Assembly (NCBI RefSeq): GCF_001898315.1
Contig: NZ_MKTQ01000014.1
Location: forward strand, 553,303 to 617,302
Length of the DNA: 64,000 bases
Reading direction: 5' to 3'
Origin: Microbacterium sp. 70-16
GTDB taxonomy: Bacteria; Actinomycetota; Actinomycetes; Actinomycetales; Microbacteriaceae
Numbering within the stretch: the first letter of the stretch is position 1; each line of letters opens with the position of its first letter. The notes below the pieces were generated by a model that saw only the letters and a program-made list of their open reading frames with translations, did no database searches and was not told the DNA's origin. The translations under genes and the position numbers were made by a program. Positions 22,960 through 31,745 of the stretch are shown one piece after another.

Positions 22960-24039
22960 GTGAAGCTGCACAATCCGTTCCGCACGGCGCTGATCGCCAC
23001 GCTCGGCGTCGGCGTCGGCATCCTCGTCATCACGAGCATCGAGTCGCTCTCGACGATCCTCCTCTACGTCGGAACGGCGCTGTTCCTCGCGCTCGGCCTC
23101 GATCCGCTGGTCTCGTGGCTCGAGCGGCGGGGCCTGCCGCGCTGGGCCGCGCTGCTGATCACGTTCGTCGTGGTGCTCGCCGTCTTCGCCGGGATCATCC
23201 TCATCATCGTCCCCGTCTTGGTCGGGCAGATCTCGCAGTTGGTCGTACAGATCCAGAGACTCGTCCAGTCGGCCATCAATCAGGACTGGAACCCCGTCGA
23301 AGAAGTCAGCAACTGGCTGCACGAGCAGTTCCCCGCACTCGATGTCGACCAGGTCTTCCAGTACATCGAGAACTGGTACAGCTCGCTCGATCTCGGCCAG
23401 GTCGGCAGCGCTGCCGGCACCGCCCTGATCGATATCGGTGCGGGGATCATCGCGGGGTTCACCGGGGCGATCATCGTCCTGATCCTGACGATCTACTTCA
23501 CGGCATCCACACCCAACCTCAAGACGGCGGTGGCGCAGCTCGTGCCGGCATCCAAGCGAGCCCGGTTCGTCGACCTCTCCGACCAGATCACGGCGTCGGT
23601 CGGCTTCTACGTCATGGGGCAGGTGTCGCTCGGCGTCATCAACGGCGTGCTCAGCGCGATCTTCCTCTCGATCATCCAGGCGCCGTTCCCTGCTGTGCTC
23701 GCCGTCGTCGCGTTCTTCTTCTCGTTGATCCCGCTGGTGGGAACGCTCACCGGCTCGGCGATCATCATCCTCACGTGCCTGATCCCGGGGCTGGGCTCAC
23801 CGCTGACGGCGCTCGTGGCCCTCATCTGGTACGCGATCTACATGCAGGTGGAGGCCTACGTGCTCTCGCCGCGCATCATGAACCGCGCCGTGTCGGTGCC
23901 CGGCGCCGTCGTCGTCATCGCCGCTCTCGCGGGCGGTTCGCTGCTGGGTCTTCTCGGCGCCCTCGTCGCGATCCCGATCGCGGCGAGCATCCTGATCATC
24001 TACCGCCAGGTGATCGTCCCGCAGCAGAACGAGCGTTGA
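22960..24039 (+). CDS. AI-2E family transporter (PerM/TqsA-like)
   Basis: 359-residue polytopic membrane protein with about eight predicted helices. The N-terminus KLHNPFRTALIATLGVGVGI, LYVGTALFLALGLDPLVSWL and the C-terminal VEAYVLSPRIMNRAVSVPG are typical of the AI-2E transporter family, which moves small signals or ions; some members are Na+/H+ antiporters. The substrate here is unknown. GTG 22960 is preceded by a GGGAGA-type site and gives the normal N-terminus; the open frame reaching 22642 carries non-family sequence and is rejected. Confidence 0.85.
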   Translation: MKLHNPFRTALIATLGVGVGILVITSIESLSTILLYVGTALFLALGLDPLVSWLERRGLPRWAALLITFVVVLAVFAGIILIIVPVLVGQISQLVVQIQRLVQSAINQDWNPVEEVSNWLHEQFPALDVDQVFQYIENWYSSLDLGQVGSAAGTALIDIGAGIIAGFTGAIIVLILTIYFTASTPNLKTAVAQLVPASKRARFVDLSDQITASVGFYVMGQVSLGVINGVLSAIFLSIIQAPFPAVLAVVAFFFSLIPLVGTLTGSAIIILTCLIPGLGSPLTALVALIWYAIYMQVEAYVLSPRIMNRAVSVPGAVVVIAALAGGSLLGLLGALVAIPIAASILIIYRQVIVPQQNER

Positions 24040-24088
24040 CGCGACCCGGATCACTGCCGCGCAGCGGCATTGATGCGGGCCGGGTCCG

Positions 24089-24796
24089 CTACTCCCACTC
24101 GGTCGGCAACGGCAGCGCGTCAGCGTTGACGGCGGCCACGATCTCGGTGAGCACACGCCGGGTCTGGGTCTCGCCCACCCACAGGTGCTTGCCGCCTTCG
24201 ACGGGGACCAGCGTGGCATCCGGCACCGCAGCGAACCGCTCACGAGCCTCGTCCGGTCGCAGATAGTCGTCGAACTCGGGGATCACGACGACCATGCGGC
24301 GGTCATCGCCCGCCCACGCCGCAACCTCTTCGGCGGTGGTGCGGTGCAGCGGCGGCGACAGCAGGATGACACCCTCGATGTCGTGGTCGCGGCCGTACTT
24401 GAGCGCGAGTTCGGTGCCGAACGACCAGCCCAGCAGCCAGGGCCTGGGCAGCCCGCGCTCGCGTACGAAATCCATCGCCGCCGCGACGTCGAACGACTCG
24501 GAACGACCCCCGTCGAACGCACCGTCGCTCGTGCCGCGCGGTGACGAGGTGCCGCGCGTGTTGAACCGCAGCACAGCGAGGTCGGCGAGGGCGGGCAGAC
24601 GTCCGGCTGCCTTCCGCAGGATGTGCGAATCCATGAAGCCGCCCGCCGTCGGCAGCGGGTGCAGCGTCACGAGCGTCGCGACCGGCTCGGCATCCAGCGG
24701 CAGTGCGAGCTCGCCGACGAGCATCAGACCGTCGAGCGTCTGCAGCTCGATGTCTTCGCGGCGCGCGGGCAGCGTCACAGGTCCACGGATCTCCAT
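24089..24796 (-). CDS. Alpha/beta hydrolase
   Basis: 235-residue cytoplasmic protein with an alpha/beta hydrolase fold. GWSFGTELAL gives the nucleophile elbow G-x-S-x-G, with serine near residue 123. VLRFNTRGTSSPRG is typical of the dienelactone hydrolase-like subgroup. EGGKHLW near the C-terminus supplies the catalytic His, and the EFDDYLRP region probably the acid. Substrate unknown. A GGAGG ribosome site precedes the ATG. It lies 1 nt downstream of a small zinc-ribbon-like gene, suggesting an operon with that gene and the transglycosylase. Confidence 0.82.
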   Translation of the reverse strand: MEIRGPVTLPARREDIELQTLDGLMLVGELALPLDAEPVATLVTLHPLPTAGGFMDSHILRKAAGRLPALADLAVLRFNTRGTSSPRGTSDGAFDGGRSESFDVAAAMDFVRERGLPRPWLLGWSFGTELALKYGRDHDIEGVILLSPPLHRTTAEEVAAWAGDDRRMVVVIPEFDDYLRPDEARERFAAVPDATLVPVEGGKHLWVGETQTRRVLTEIVAAVNADALPLPTEWE

Positions 24797-24797
24797 C

Positions 24798-25079
24798 TCA
24801 GCCGATCCTCCAGCAAGCGGTGTGCCAATGGCGCCGTGCGGCCAGGTCGGCCGCGTCGCCGAGGACGCCGTCGGCGCGCCACACCACGACGTGTGCGACG
24901 CCCGGCGCGACTTCGCGACCGCAGCCCGGGCACGTGTACGACTTCTGCGCTTGCGGGGCGCCCACCGGCTGCACGGTCCAGGTCACGCCGCGGCGTTCTT
25001 CGGTGCGCTTCCAGCCGCTCAGCAGGCGGTCGAAGGACTCGTCGTCGGGTGTGGGACGACGGCGGTTCGCGCGGGGCAT
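24798..25079 (-). CDS. Small conserved protein with zinc-ribbon-like motif
   Basis: 93-residue protein, MPRANRRRPTPDDESFDRLL onward. The middle and C-terminus hold YTCPGCGREV and HWHTACW, giving a C-x2-C ... H-x-H-x3-C pattern that could bind zinc. Its basic N-terminus and size match a conserved actinobacterial family sometimes labelled ATP/GTP-binding protein, though I see no P-loop. The frame is open far upstream, but that portion overlaps the transglycosylase gene and has the Ser/Arg-rich look of a shadow, so ATG 25079 is chosen. Function unknown. Confidence 0.72.
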   Translation of the reverse strand: MPRANRRRPTPDDESFDRLLSGWKRTEERRGVTWTVQPVGAPQAQKSYTCPGCGREVAPGVAHVVVWRADGVLGDAADLAARRHWHTACWRIG

Positions 25080-25083
25080 CGAC

Positions 25084-25797
25084 TCAATACCAGCCCGTGG
25101 ACTGCGAGTGCCCCCAGGCGCCGCACGGCGTGCCGTAGCGGCCGCCGATGTATCCGAGGCCCCAGGCGATCTGCGTCGCCGGGTTGGTCTCCCAGTCGGC
25201 GCCGGCCGATGCCATCTTGCTGCCGGGCAGTGCCTGCGGGATCCCGTAGGCACCGCTGCCCGCGTTGTAGGCGTTGACGCGCCAGCCGGACTCCTTGTTC
25301 CACAGCGCGACCAGACACGCGAACTCGTCGTCGCCCCAGCCGCGCTCCTGCACCATGGCGTAGGCGACCGCCTGGGCGGTGCCCGGGTCGGGCGAGACGA
25401 ACGGCGGCGACCAGGAGGTACTCGTCGATGCTGTGGAGCCGGTGGCAGCCTCGGGCGTCGGTGTCGGCTTGGGCGCCACGTACACGTCGTAGACGATGCC
25501 GTCGCGGCCCAGGTCGATCGAGTCGCCGGATGCCGCGAGGAACGACTGCGCATCGGCGATCGTGTCGGCGTACAGCGACACCGGGTCGAGCTCGGTCGCC
25601 TCGGCCGGAGTGGTGGCGGCGCTGAGCGGTCCGATGTAGGCAACACCCAGACCTGCGACCGACAACACGGCGAAGAAGCTCAACACTCCGCGGCTGCGCG
25701 ACCGCCGCGGACGCGGCGTCGAGGGCCGTGAGCCGACCGCGGCGCGACGCGAGAGCTCGCGGTGGTCTCTCCGGGTCAGCTGGGCGTCAGATGTCAC
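25084..25797 (-). CDS. Secreted lytic transglycosylase-like protein
   Basis: 237-residue exported protein. A basic N-terminus (RRSRSRG, about 30-36) leads into a hydrophobic signal segment (VLSFFAVLSVAGLGVAYIG, about 37-56). A low-complexity Thr/Ser/Pro spacer follows (about 110-135). The C-terminal domain (about 150-237) has LVALWNKESGWRVNAYN, with the likely catalytic Glu, then GAYGIPQALPGSKM and TQIAWGLGYIGGRYG, typical of goose-lysozyme/SLT-like peptidoglycan lytic enzymes of actinobacteria. GTG 25797 has a TAGACT -10 nine bases upstream. Confidence 0.85.
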   Translation of the reverse strand: MTSDAQLTRRDHRELSRRAAVGSRPSTPRPRRSRSRGVLSFFAVLSVAGLGVAYIGPLSAATTPAEATELDPVSLYADTIADAQSFLAASGDSIDLGRDGIVYDVYVAPKPTPTPEAATGSTASTSTSWSPPFVSPDPGTAQAVAYAMVQERGWGDDEFACLVALWNKESGWRVNAYNAGSGAYGIPQALPGSKMASAGADWETNPATQIAWGLGYIGGRYGTPCGAWGHSQSTGWY

Positions 25798-25806
25798 AGT
25801 GCCCCG

Positions 25807-25812
25807 AGTCTA
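25807..25812 (-). promoter_or_regulatory. -10 element of the transglycosylase gene
   Basis: TAGACT on the minus strand, nine bases before GTG 25797. The transcript would have only about a 2-3 nt leader. Confidence 0.5.
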
Positions 25813-25855
25813 CCGTGAGGTTCCGAAGCTGTCATCGACCGCGCGCTGTCGAGGT

Positions 25856-26422
25856 TCACACGACGGCGAGCATGACCTCGACGACGGCATCGAGCACGGC
25901 ATCCACTTGCGCTTCGCTGTAGCCGCGGCGCTGCATGCGGAACGCGACGCCGCGCACCTGGTCGACGCTGAGCTGCTCGCCGCTCTCGAGGAAGCGTGCG
26001 AGCTTGTCGGCCACGAGGTCGACCTCATCGACCCGGTAGCCGAAGCGCAGCACGCCGGCGCGGCGGAATCGGCGTCCCTTGGGCCGGGTCAGGCGATCGA
26101 GCACCTCCTGCGCGAGCTGGCGGGACTGGCCGACCCACGCGCGGGCACCCGCCTGGCTGAGCGCTCGCTCGCGCTCGCGTGCCGCGAAGGCATCCTCGAT
26201 GCGGCCCAGTGCCGCGTCGACCGCGGCGACCTGGTAGCCGCGCTTGACGAGCGGGAAGGCCACGGTGCGCACCGTGTTCGCGTCGATGTCTACCGCGCCG
26301 GATGCCTCGAAGGCCGTGCGCGCACGCGCGAGGAACTCATCGACGTCTTCGGGACGGTAGCCGCGCTGACGTCCGGACGTGTGCGGGAAGGGCGCGGCCG
26401 GTGCCGCAGTCTGATCGGTCAT
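25856..26422 (-). CDS. DivIVA-domain repeat protein
   Basis: 188-residue cytoplasmic protein built from short DivIVA-type motifs: GYRPEDVDEFL, GYQVAAVDAAL, GYRVDEVDLVA and GYSEAQVDAVL. Two VAF..(K/R)RGY segments arrange them as an internal duplication (about 17-70 and 120-180). DivIVA/Wag31 proteins mark curved or polar membrane and organise cell growth, but this one lacks the long coiled coil, so its role is uncertain. ATG 26422 lies in an ATGA overlap with the cdsA stop, coupling it to phospholipid synthesis. Confidence 0.8.
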   Translation of the reverse strand: MTDQTAAPAAPFPHTSGRQRGYRPEDVDEFLARARTAFEASGAVDIDANTVRTVAFPLVKRGYQVAAVDAALGRIEDAFAARERERALSQAGARAWVGQSRQLAQEVLDRLTRPKGRRFRRAGVLRFGYRVDEVDLVADKLARFLESGEQLSVDQVRGVAFRMQRRGYSEAQVDAVLDAVVEVMLAVV

Positions 26423-27474
26423 ACGCTCACCAACGGGAAGAAGAGGAAGTACATCGCCAAGGCTGCCGCCGCCGACGGAAGGATCGAATCGAGCCGGTCG
26501 AGGACTCCCCCGTGACCGGGCAACCACGAGCTCATGTCCTTGATGCCGAGGTCTCGCTTGATCATCGACTCGCCCAGGTCACCCGCGGTGGCGCTGCCGA
26601 GCAGCACGAGGCCGAAGATGGCGCCTGCCCACCACGGGACGTGCAGGACGAACATCCCGTAGAGGATCGCGACGACGGTCGTAGCGACCGCGCCACCCGC
26701 GAAGCCCTCCCAGGTCTTGTTCGGGCTGATGCGCGGCGCCATCGGGTGCGATCCGAACGCGAGTCCGCTCGCGTACGCACCGGTGTCTGCCGCGACGACG
26801 ACGATGATCATGCCGAGCACCCAATACTCGCCCTGGTCCTGACGCAGCAGCACGAGCGTCATCGAGGCCAGGAACGGCACGTAGATCGGGATGAAGCCCG
26901 CAACGAGGATGTCCGAGAGCACGTCACCGTAGCGACGTCCGTCGCGTGCGGCCATCTGCCCGAGCATGCGCCAGACGATGACGACGACGACGCACGCGAT
27001 CGTGACGACCCAGTGCGTCCAGTGCCCCTGGAAGAACGCCACCAGCGCGATGACGGCCCCGACGATCAGCTGCGGGACGATGTCGACGCGTCGCCCGGCG
27101 GTCTGCAACGCGCGGGAGAACTCAAACACCCCGAGCAGTGCCACCGGGATCGCGAACAGCAGGAACAGCCATTTCACGAACAGCAGGGTCGCCAGCACGA
27201 CGGCGCCGATCGCGACGCCGATGAGGATCGCCATCAGCAGATTGCGGCCCGTGCGCTCGTTGATGCGCTCGTTGACCTGCTCGAAGTCCGCGCGCGCCCG
27301 ATCGATCTGCTGCTCGAACTCGTCGCGTCGGGCCTTCACATGCTCGTGGAACGACGACGGCTCAGGCTGCACAGGCTCGTGCTGCGACGCGGCGTTCTCC
27401 GCCGCGCGACGGGCCTCGGCGCGACGCGGGGCCGTCTCGTCGCGGGCAGCGGAATCCCCGGAGGGGTCGGTCAT
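26419..27474 (-). CDS. cdsA: Phosphatidate cytidylyltransferase (CDP-diglyceride synthase)
   Basis: 351-residue integral membrane enzyme making CDP-diacylglycerol from phosphatidic acid and CTP. A charged N-terminal tail (about 1-75, basic and coiled) precedes eight or so helices. The CTP-transferase signature is present as SATAGDLGESMIKRDLGIKD, followed by LPGHGGVLDRLDSIL; SPNKTWEGFAGG is another family motif. The long hydrophilic N-terminus is typical of actinobacteria. It sits 4 nt downstream of frr and overlaps the DivIVA-repeat gene. Confidence 0.95.
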   Translation of the reverse strand: MTDPSGDSAARDETAPRRAEARRAAENAASQHEPVQPEPSSFHEHVKARRDEFEQQIDRARADFEQVNERINERTGRNLLMAILIGVAIGAVVLATLLFVKWLFLLFAIPVALLGVFEFSRALQTAGRRVDIVPQLIVGAVIALVAFFQGHWTHWVVTIACVVVVIVWRMLGQMAARDGRRYGDVLSDILVAGFIPIYVPFLASMTLVLLRQDQGEYWVLGMIIVVVAADTGAYASGLAFGSHPMAPRISPNKTWEGFAGGAVATTVVAILYGMFVLHVPWWAGAIFGLVLLGSATAGDLGESMIKRDLGIKDMSSWLPGHGGVLDRLDSILPSAAAALAMYFLFFPLVSV

Positions 27475-27478
27475 CGCC

Positions 27479-28033
27479 TCAGACCTCGAGAAGCTCGGCC
27501 TCTTTGCGCTTGAGTGCCTCGTCGATCAGGTCGACGTGCGTGCGCGTGATGGTGTCGAGCTCCTTCTCGGCGCGGACCAGCTCGTCCTCGCCGACGTCGC
27601 TCTTGAGCGCGTCGAGCTCATCCTTGGACTTGCGGCGGATGCCACGCAGGTGCACCTTGGCATCCTCACCCTTCGTGCGCACGAGCTTGACGTACTCCTT
27701 GCGCCGGTCGGCGGTGAGCTCGGGCATCGTGACACGCACGAGGTTGCCGTCGTTGGTGGGGTTCACACCCAGGTTCGGGATGTCGCGGATCGCCTGCTCG
27801 ATCGCCTTGAGCGCCGACTTGTCGTAAGGCGTCACGACCAGCGTGCGCGCTTCGGGTGCGTTCAGCGACGCGAGCTGCGACAGCGGCGTCGGCGAGCCGT
27901 AGTAGTCGACCATCACCCGCTGGAACAGCTGCGGGTTGGCGCGGCCCGTGCGCACCGTCGCGAAGTCGTCCTTCGCAGCCTCGACGGCGCGTTCCATGCG
28001 CCCGATCGTTTCGGCCAGGATCTCGGCGATCAC
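27479..28033 (-). CDS. frr: Ribosome recycling factor
   Basis: 184-residue two-domain factor that, with EF-G, splits the post-termination ribosome. [36 protein letters not shown] and [16 protein letters not shown] are classical RRF segments, and the length is exact for the family. GTG 28033 follows GGAGTGACC, a good ribosome site; the open frame upstream is not RRF. A TAGAAT hexamer (28065-28070) provides a promoter with a leader of roughly 25 nt, so frr-cdsA can be transcribed independently of pyrH. Confidence 0.97.
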   Translation of the reverse strand: MIAEILAETIGRMERAVEAAKDDFATVRTGRANPQLFQRVMVDYYGSPTPLSQLASLNAPEARTLVVTPYDKSALKAIEQAIRDIPNLGVNPTNDGNLVRVTMPELTADRRKEYVKLVRTKGEDAKVHLRGIRRKSKDELDALKSDVGEDELVRAEKELDTITRTHVDLIDEALKRKEAELLEV

Positions 28034-28064
28034 GGTCACTCCATTCGTTGTTGCGTACCTACAG

Positions 28065-28070
28065 ATTCTA
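28065..28070 (-). promoter_or_regulatory. -10 element of frr
   Basis: TAGAAT on the minus strand, 31 nt ahead of the frr GTG. Unlike many promoters here it leaves a normal leader with a Shine-Dalgarno sequence. Confidence 0.45.
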
Positions 28071-28085
28071 GTGGCGCGAGCCGGG

Positions 28086-28805
28086 TCAGACCGTGACCAG
28101 CGTGCCGATCGGCTCGCCCAGCAGCGCGCGCGTGACGTTGCCCGCAGGCTCCATGCCGAACACACGCATGTCGATCCCGTTGTCCATGCAGAGGCTGAAC
28201 GCCGTTGAGTCGACGACCTTGAGTCCGCGGTGCAGTGCGTCCTGGTAGGTGATGCGGTCGATCTTCGTCGCCGCGGCGTCCTTCTTCGGATCGGCCGTGT
28301 AGACGCCGTCGACACCGTTTTTGGCGACGAGCACTTCGTCGGCGCCGATCTCCAGCGCGCGCTGCGCGGCGACCGTGTCGGTTGAGAAGTAGGGCAGGCC
28401 CGCGCCCGCGCCGAAGATCACGACGCGACCCTTCTCCATGTGGCGCTCGGCGCGGCGAGGGATGTACGGCTCAGCGACCTGCGTCATCGAAATAGCCGAC
28501 TGCACGCGGGTCGCGGCACCCGCCTGCTCGAGGAAGTCCTGTAGCGCGAGGGCGTTCATGACGGTGCCGAGCATGCCCATATAGTCGGCACGCCCGCGGT
28601 CCATGCCGCGCTGGCTCAGCTCGGCACCGCGGAAGAAGTTGCCACCGCCGACCACCACGGCGACCTCGACACGGTCGACCGCCGCGGCGATCTCACGAGC
28701 TATCTGGCCCACGATGTCGGGATTGACTCCGAGCTGACCTCCCCCGAACGCTTCTCCAGACAGCTTCAGCAGAACGCGGCGGCGTCCGGTGTTCTCGTCG
28801 ATCAT
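28086..28805 (-). CDS. pyrH: UMP kinase
   Basis: 239-residue hexameric bacterial UMP kinase of the amino acid kinase fold, phosphorylating UMP to [17 protein letters not shown] begins the nucleotide site, [11 protein letters not shown] and [20 protein letters not shown] line the UMP pocket, and [19 protein letters not shown] is the ATP-side motif. Length is normal. The ATG follows a GAGAGGA ribosome site. It lies after tsf, separated by a strong terminator, so it likely has its own promoter. Confidence 0.97.
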   Translation of the reverse strand: MIDENTGRRRVLLKLSGEAFGGGQLGVNPDIVGQIAREIAAAVDRVEVAVVVGGGNFFRGAELSQRGMDRGRADYMGMLGTVMNALALQDFLEQAGAATRVQSAISMTQVAEPYIPRRAERHMEKGRVVIFGAGAGLPYFSTDTVAAQRALEIGADEVLVAKNGVDGVYTADPKKDAAATKIDRITYQDALHRGLKVVDSTAFSLCMDNGIDMRVFGMEPAGNVTRALLGEPIGTLVTV

Positions 28806-28848
28806 GGGGTTCCTCTCGTCACGTGCAGATTATCGAAAGCGGGCACGG

Positions 28849-28883
28849 AAAAGGGGTCCGCATCACCCGGAATGCGGACCCCC
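28849..28883 (-). terminator. Rho-independent terminator after tsf
   Basis: Perfect 11-bp stem (GGGGTCCGCAT with ATGCGGACCCC), 8-nt loop, then TTTTCC on the minus strand. It lies just past the tsf stop and separates rpsB-tsf from pyrH-frr. Confidence 0.85.
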
Positions 28884-28892
28884 TTGACCGAT

Positions 28893-29720
28893 TTACGCGC
28901 CGACCTTGAAGCGGGCGAAGTCGGTGAGCGTCAGCCCTGCGTCGCCGGCGACCTTCGCGACGGACAGCTTGTTGTCCTTCGCGTAGTCCTGGTCGAGCAG
29001 TGCGACCTGCTTGAAGAACGCGTTCACGCGACCTTCGACGATCTTCGGCAGGGCGGCCTCGGGCTTGCCCTCGTTGCGGGAGATCTCAGTGACGATCTCG
29101 CGCTCCTTCTCGACCTCGGCCGCGGGGACCTCGTCGCGGGAGAGGTAGGTGGGGTTCGCGAACGAGATGTGCTGCGCGATCGAGCGAGCCGTCTCTGCGT
29201 CCTCACCCGTGTACGCGAGCACCACGCCGACCTGCGGGGGCAGGTCCTTGCTGGTCTTGTGCAGGTAGATCTCGAACTTGTCGCCCGAGAGCGTGCGCAC
29301 GCGGCGCAGTTCGACCTTCTCGCCGATGATGGCGGCCTCGTCGGAGATGAGCTCGGCGACCGTCTGCGCGCCGGCAGGCGCTGCCAGGGCGGCCTCGACC
29401 GAGTCGGCGTCGACGGCGGATGCTGCCTCGATGACCTTCTCGGCGAGCGCGATGAAGCGCTCGTTCTTCGCGACGAAGTCGGTCTCGGTGTTCAGCTCGA
29501 GGATCGTGACCTTGCCGTCGTGGGCAACGGCCGTGACCAGGCCCTCGCTCGTCGAGCGGTCAGCGCGCTTGGCGTTGCCCTTCGCGCCCTTCAGGCGAAG
29601 GATCTCGACGGCCTTCTCGAGGTCGCCGTCGGCCTCCTCGAGTGCCTTCTTGGTGTCGACCATTCCCGTGCCGAGCTGCTCGCGCAGCGCCTTGATGTCG
29701 GCGATCGTGAAGTTTGCCAT
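28893..29720 (-). CDS. tsf: Translation elongation factor Ts
   Basis: 275-residue nucleotide exchange factor for EF-Tu. The N-terminal UBA-like domain (IADIKALREQLGTGMVDTKKAL) is followed by the core, where ILELNTETDFVAKNERF holds the TDFV motif that inserts into EF-Tu. A C-terminal domain ends LTLTDFARFKVGA. A TAGGAGCC ribosome site precedes the ATG. Second gene of the rpsB-tsf operon, ended by a clear terminator. Confidence 0.98.
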   Translation of the reverse strand: MANFTIADIKALREQLGTGMVDTKKALEEADGDLEKAVEILRLKGAKGNAKRADRSTSEGLVTAVAHDGKVTILELNTETDFVAKNERFIALAEKVIEAASAVDADSVEAALAAPAGAQTVAELISDEAAIIGEKVELRRVRTLSGDKFEIYLHKTSKDLPPQVGVVLAYTGEDAETARSIAQHISFANPTYLSRDEVPAAEVEKEREIVTEISRNEGKPEAALPKIVEGRVNAFFKQVALLDQDYAKDNKLSVAKVAGDAGLTLTDFARFKVGA

Positions 29721-29824
29721 GGGTGGTGGCTCCTAGTGATGAGTTCTGTGTGTGAGTTCTCGCGGGATGCCGACGCGGGACCGCCGCCTCACGGCGACGG
29801 CCCCGCATGCGGCGGGAAGGTGTC

Positions 29825-30739
29825 TTACTCGGCGGCGGCCGCTGCGGCGTCGCCTTCGGCCTTGGCCTCGGCGGCGGCCTCGTCAGCAGCCGACTCGGTT
29901 GCGATGGTCTCGACCTCGGCGACCTCGGTCACGACGGTCTCAGCCTCGGCGGCAGGGGCCTCAGCGGCGGCCTCGGTGACGGGGGCCTCGAGCAGCTCGC
30001 GCTCCCAGTCGGCCAGCGGCTCGGCATCCGCCGACTCGTCGGTCGGCTGGTGGCGCTGGATCAGGCCCTCAGCGGCGGCGTCGGCGATGATGCGGGTGAG
30101 CAGGCCCACCGAGCGGATCGCGTCGTCGTTGCCGGGGATCGGGTACTGGAACTCGTCGGGGTCGGCGTTCGTGTCGAGGATGCCGATCACGGGGATGCCG
30201 AGCTTGCGGGCCTCGTCGATCGCGAGGTGCTCGCGCTTGGCATCGACGACCCACATCGCCGACGGCGTCTTCTGCAGGTTGCGGATACCGCCGAGCGACT
30301 TGTGCAGCTTGTCGAGCTCGCGCTTCTTGAGCAGGAGCTCCTTCTTGGTGAAGCCGCTGTCGGCGGGGTTGTCGAAGTCGAGCTCCTCAAGCTCCTTCAT
30401 GCGCGCGAGACGCTTGCTGACCGTCGAGAAGTTGGTCAGCAGACCGCCCAGCCAGCGCTGGTTGACGAAGGGCTGGCCGACGCGCGTGGCCTGCTCGGCG
30501 ATGACTTCCTGCGCCTGCTTCTTGGTGCCGACGAAGAGGATCGTGCCGCCGTGGGCGACCGTCTCGCGCACGTACTCGTACGCCTTGTCGATGTAGCCGA
30601 GCGACTGCTGCAGGTCGATGATGTGGATGCCGGAGCGCTCGGTGAGGATGAAGCGCTTGACTTTCGGGTTCCAGCGGCGGGTCTGGTGCCCGAAGTGCAC
30701 GCCGCTGTCGAGCAGCTGGCGAATGGTGACGACGGCCAT
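29825..30739 (-). CDS. rpsB: 30S ribosomal protein S2
   Basis: 304-residue S2. The N-terminus [20 protein letters not shown], the [20 protein letters not shown] segment and [20 protein letters not shown] are unmistakable; the coiled-coil region follows. The final 50-60 residues are an Ala/Glu-rich acidic extension, as in many actinobacterial S2 proteins. AGGAGAACGGCC precedes ATG 30739; the open frame upstream is not coding. First gene of rpsB-tsf, with a leader of about 180 nt. Confidence 0.98.
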   Translation of the reverse strand: MAVVTIRQLLDSGVHFGHQTRRWNPKVKRFILTERSGIHIIDLQQSLGYIDKAYEYVRETVAHGGTILFVGTKKQAQEVIAEQATRVGQPFVNQRWLGGLLTNFSTVSKRLARMKELEELDFDNPADSGFTKKELLLKKRELDKLHKSLGGIRNLQKTPSAMWVVDAKREHLAIDEARKLGIPVIGILDTNADPDEFQYPIPGNDDAIRSVGLLTRIIADAAAEGLIQRHQPTDESADAEPLADWERELLEAPVTEAAAEAPAAEAETVVTEVAEVETIATESAADEAAAEAKAEGDAAAAAAE

Positions 30740-30895
30740 GGCCGTTCTCCTGTTCTTTCGGTTGTTCGCTCGATCGGATGATCGATGCTCCTGGCGCCCG
30801 GCGCACACCCGCCCGCCGCAAGCGGAGGGACCTGTGGGTGTGGATGCCACGCGGGCGGACCTCTCGGTCGGCCCTGCGTTCTGGGCACGCGTAGT

Positions 30896-30914
30896 CACCC
30901 CGACGAGCGGGGTG
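30896..30914 (-). promoter_or_regulatory. Hairpin in the rpsB leader
   Basis: CACCCCG and CGGGGTG form a perfect 7-bp stem with a 5-nt loop, about 160 nt before rpsB and close to the predicted 5' end of its mRNA. It could be part of an autoregulatory S2 leader; that role is inference. Confidence 0.4.
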
Positions 30915-30922
30915 CGGTCTCC

Positions 30923-30931
30923 AGTGTAACA
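30923..30931 (-). promoter_or_regulatory. Extended -10 of the rpsB-tsf operon
   Basis: TGTTACACT on the minus strand reads as an extended -10 (TG-n-TACACT). Transcription would start near 30916, giving a structured leader of about 180 nt. Confidence 0.5.
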
Positions 30932-31079
30932 GCCGCGCCCCGTCGGCACGCGCGGGGATGCGGGGGCCTTCCGGCGTGGGCGTCGCACCGACTCCTCCAC
31001 AATTCGGCGATCTCGCGATGCGTCCACAGATGCGCCCTTCCGCGTCCCACGGCACGGCCGTGGCGCGCACAGTGGGGTC

Positions 31080-31640
31080 ATGTTCCTGCGCCGTCGCTTC
31101 CGTCCCGTCGTGGCCGCCGCCGCGCTGGCGGTCGCCGCGGCGGTGCTCACGCCGGCCGCGGCTTCTGGCGATGGCATTCGGGGGTCGGCCTCTGGCGATG
31201 GCATCCATTCTTCGTCCGCAGTTGCCGGTGTCGGAAGCGCCTGGCAGTGGCCGATCGCGCCGCCGCGCATCGTCGCCCCGTTCGTCGCGCCGGCGCACGA
31301 ATATGGCCCCGGGCACCGTGGCATCGACCTCGCCGCCCCCGAAGGGTCGGACGTGCACAGTCCGGCCCCCGGAGTCGTCGCATTCGCGGGCTCGGTCGCG
31401 GGGCGCGGCGTCATCACGGTCGACCACGGTGACGGCCTGGTCTCGACGTTCGAGCCGGTCGTGCCCGGCCTCGCGATCGGTACCGTCGTCGACGCGGGCG
31501 CGGTCGTCGGGACTGTCGCGTCCGGCGGCCACACGCCCGCCGACGCCGTCCACTTCGGCGTGCGCGAGTACGGCGAGTACATCAACCCGATGCTGCTGCT
31601 GGGCGGCATCGAGCGCGCCGTGCTGCTGCCGTGCTGTTGA
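31080..31640 (+). CDS. Secreted M23-family peptidase-like protein
   Basis: 186-residue exported protein. A signal peptide ([20 protein letters not shown], cleavage near AAA-SG about residue 29) is followed by a spacer with an in-frame duplication (SGDGI twice) and a LytM/M23 domain. [21 protein letters not shown] has the first zinc ligands (H-x3-D), and [11 protein letters not shown] gives a reduced version of the H-x-H motif (HFG; the first His is replaced), so catalytic activity is uncertain. Likely acts on or binds peptidoglycan. CACAGT sits six bases before the ATG. Confidence 0.82.
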   Translation: MFLRRRFRPVVAAAALAVAAAVLTPAAASGDGIRGSASGDGIHSSSAVAGVGSAWQWPIAPPRIVAPFVAPAHEYGPGHRGIDLAAPEGSDVHSPAPGVVAFAGSVAGRGVITVDHGDGLVSTFEPVVPGLAIGTVVDAGAVVGTVASGGHTPADAVHFGVREYGEYINPMLLLGGIERAVLLPCC

Positions 31641-31660
31641 GCGGCCCGCGCGGCGCGGCG

Positions 31661-31721
31661 CTCATCCGTCCCGAAATGCCGCTACGGGGCATCCCCACCG
31701 ACAACTTCGGACGGATGAAGG
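31661..31721. repeat. 61-nt hairpin repeat, copy 1
   Basis: Begins CTCATCCGTCC and ends GGACGGATGAAGG, giving a perfect 10-bp inverted pair TCATCCGTCC/GGACGGATGA around a variable centre. A second copy of identical length lies 85 nt further on, in the gap between the convergent M23 and xerC genes. Confidence 0.75.
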
Positions 31722-31745
31722 TATGCCCGCGCCTACCCACCCCCG

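Larger units (their letters stand above)
30740..31079. other. Divergent intergenic region between rpsB and M23 gene
   Basis: 340 nt without a gene. The rpsB side holds a probable leader of about 180 nt including a perfect 7-bp hairpin (30896-30914) and a -10 at 30923-30928. The M23 side ends with CACAGT six bases before its ATG. Nothing else recognisable. Confidence 0.6.

Noticed and set aside
26302..27513. Long plus-strand ORF rich in His, Asp and Arg opposite cdsA
   Set aside because: Composition is that of an antisense shadow; cdsA has clear family motifs.
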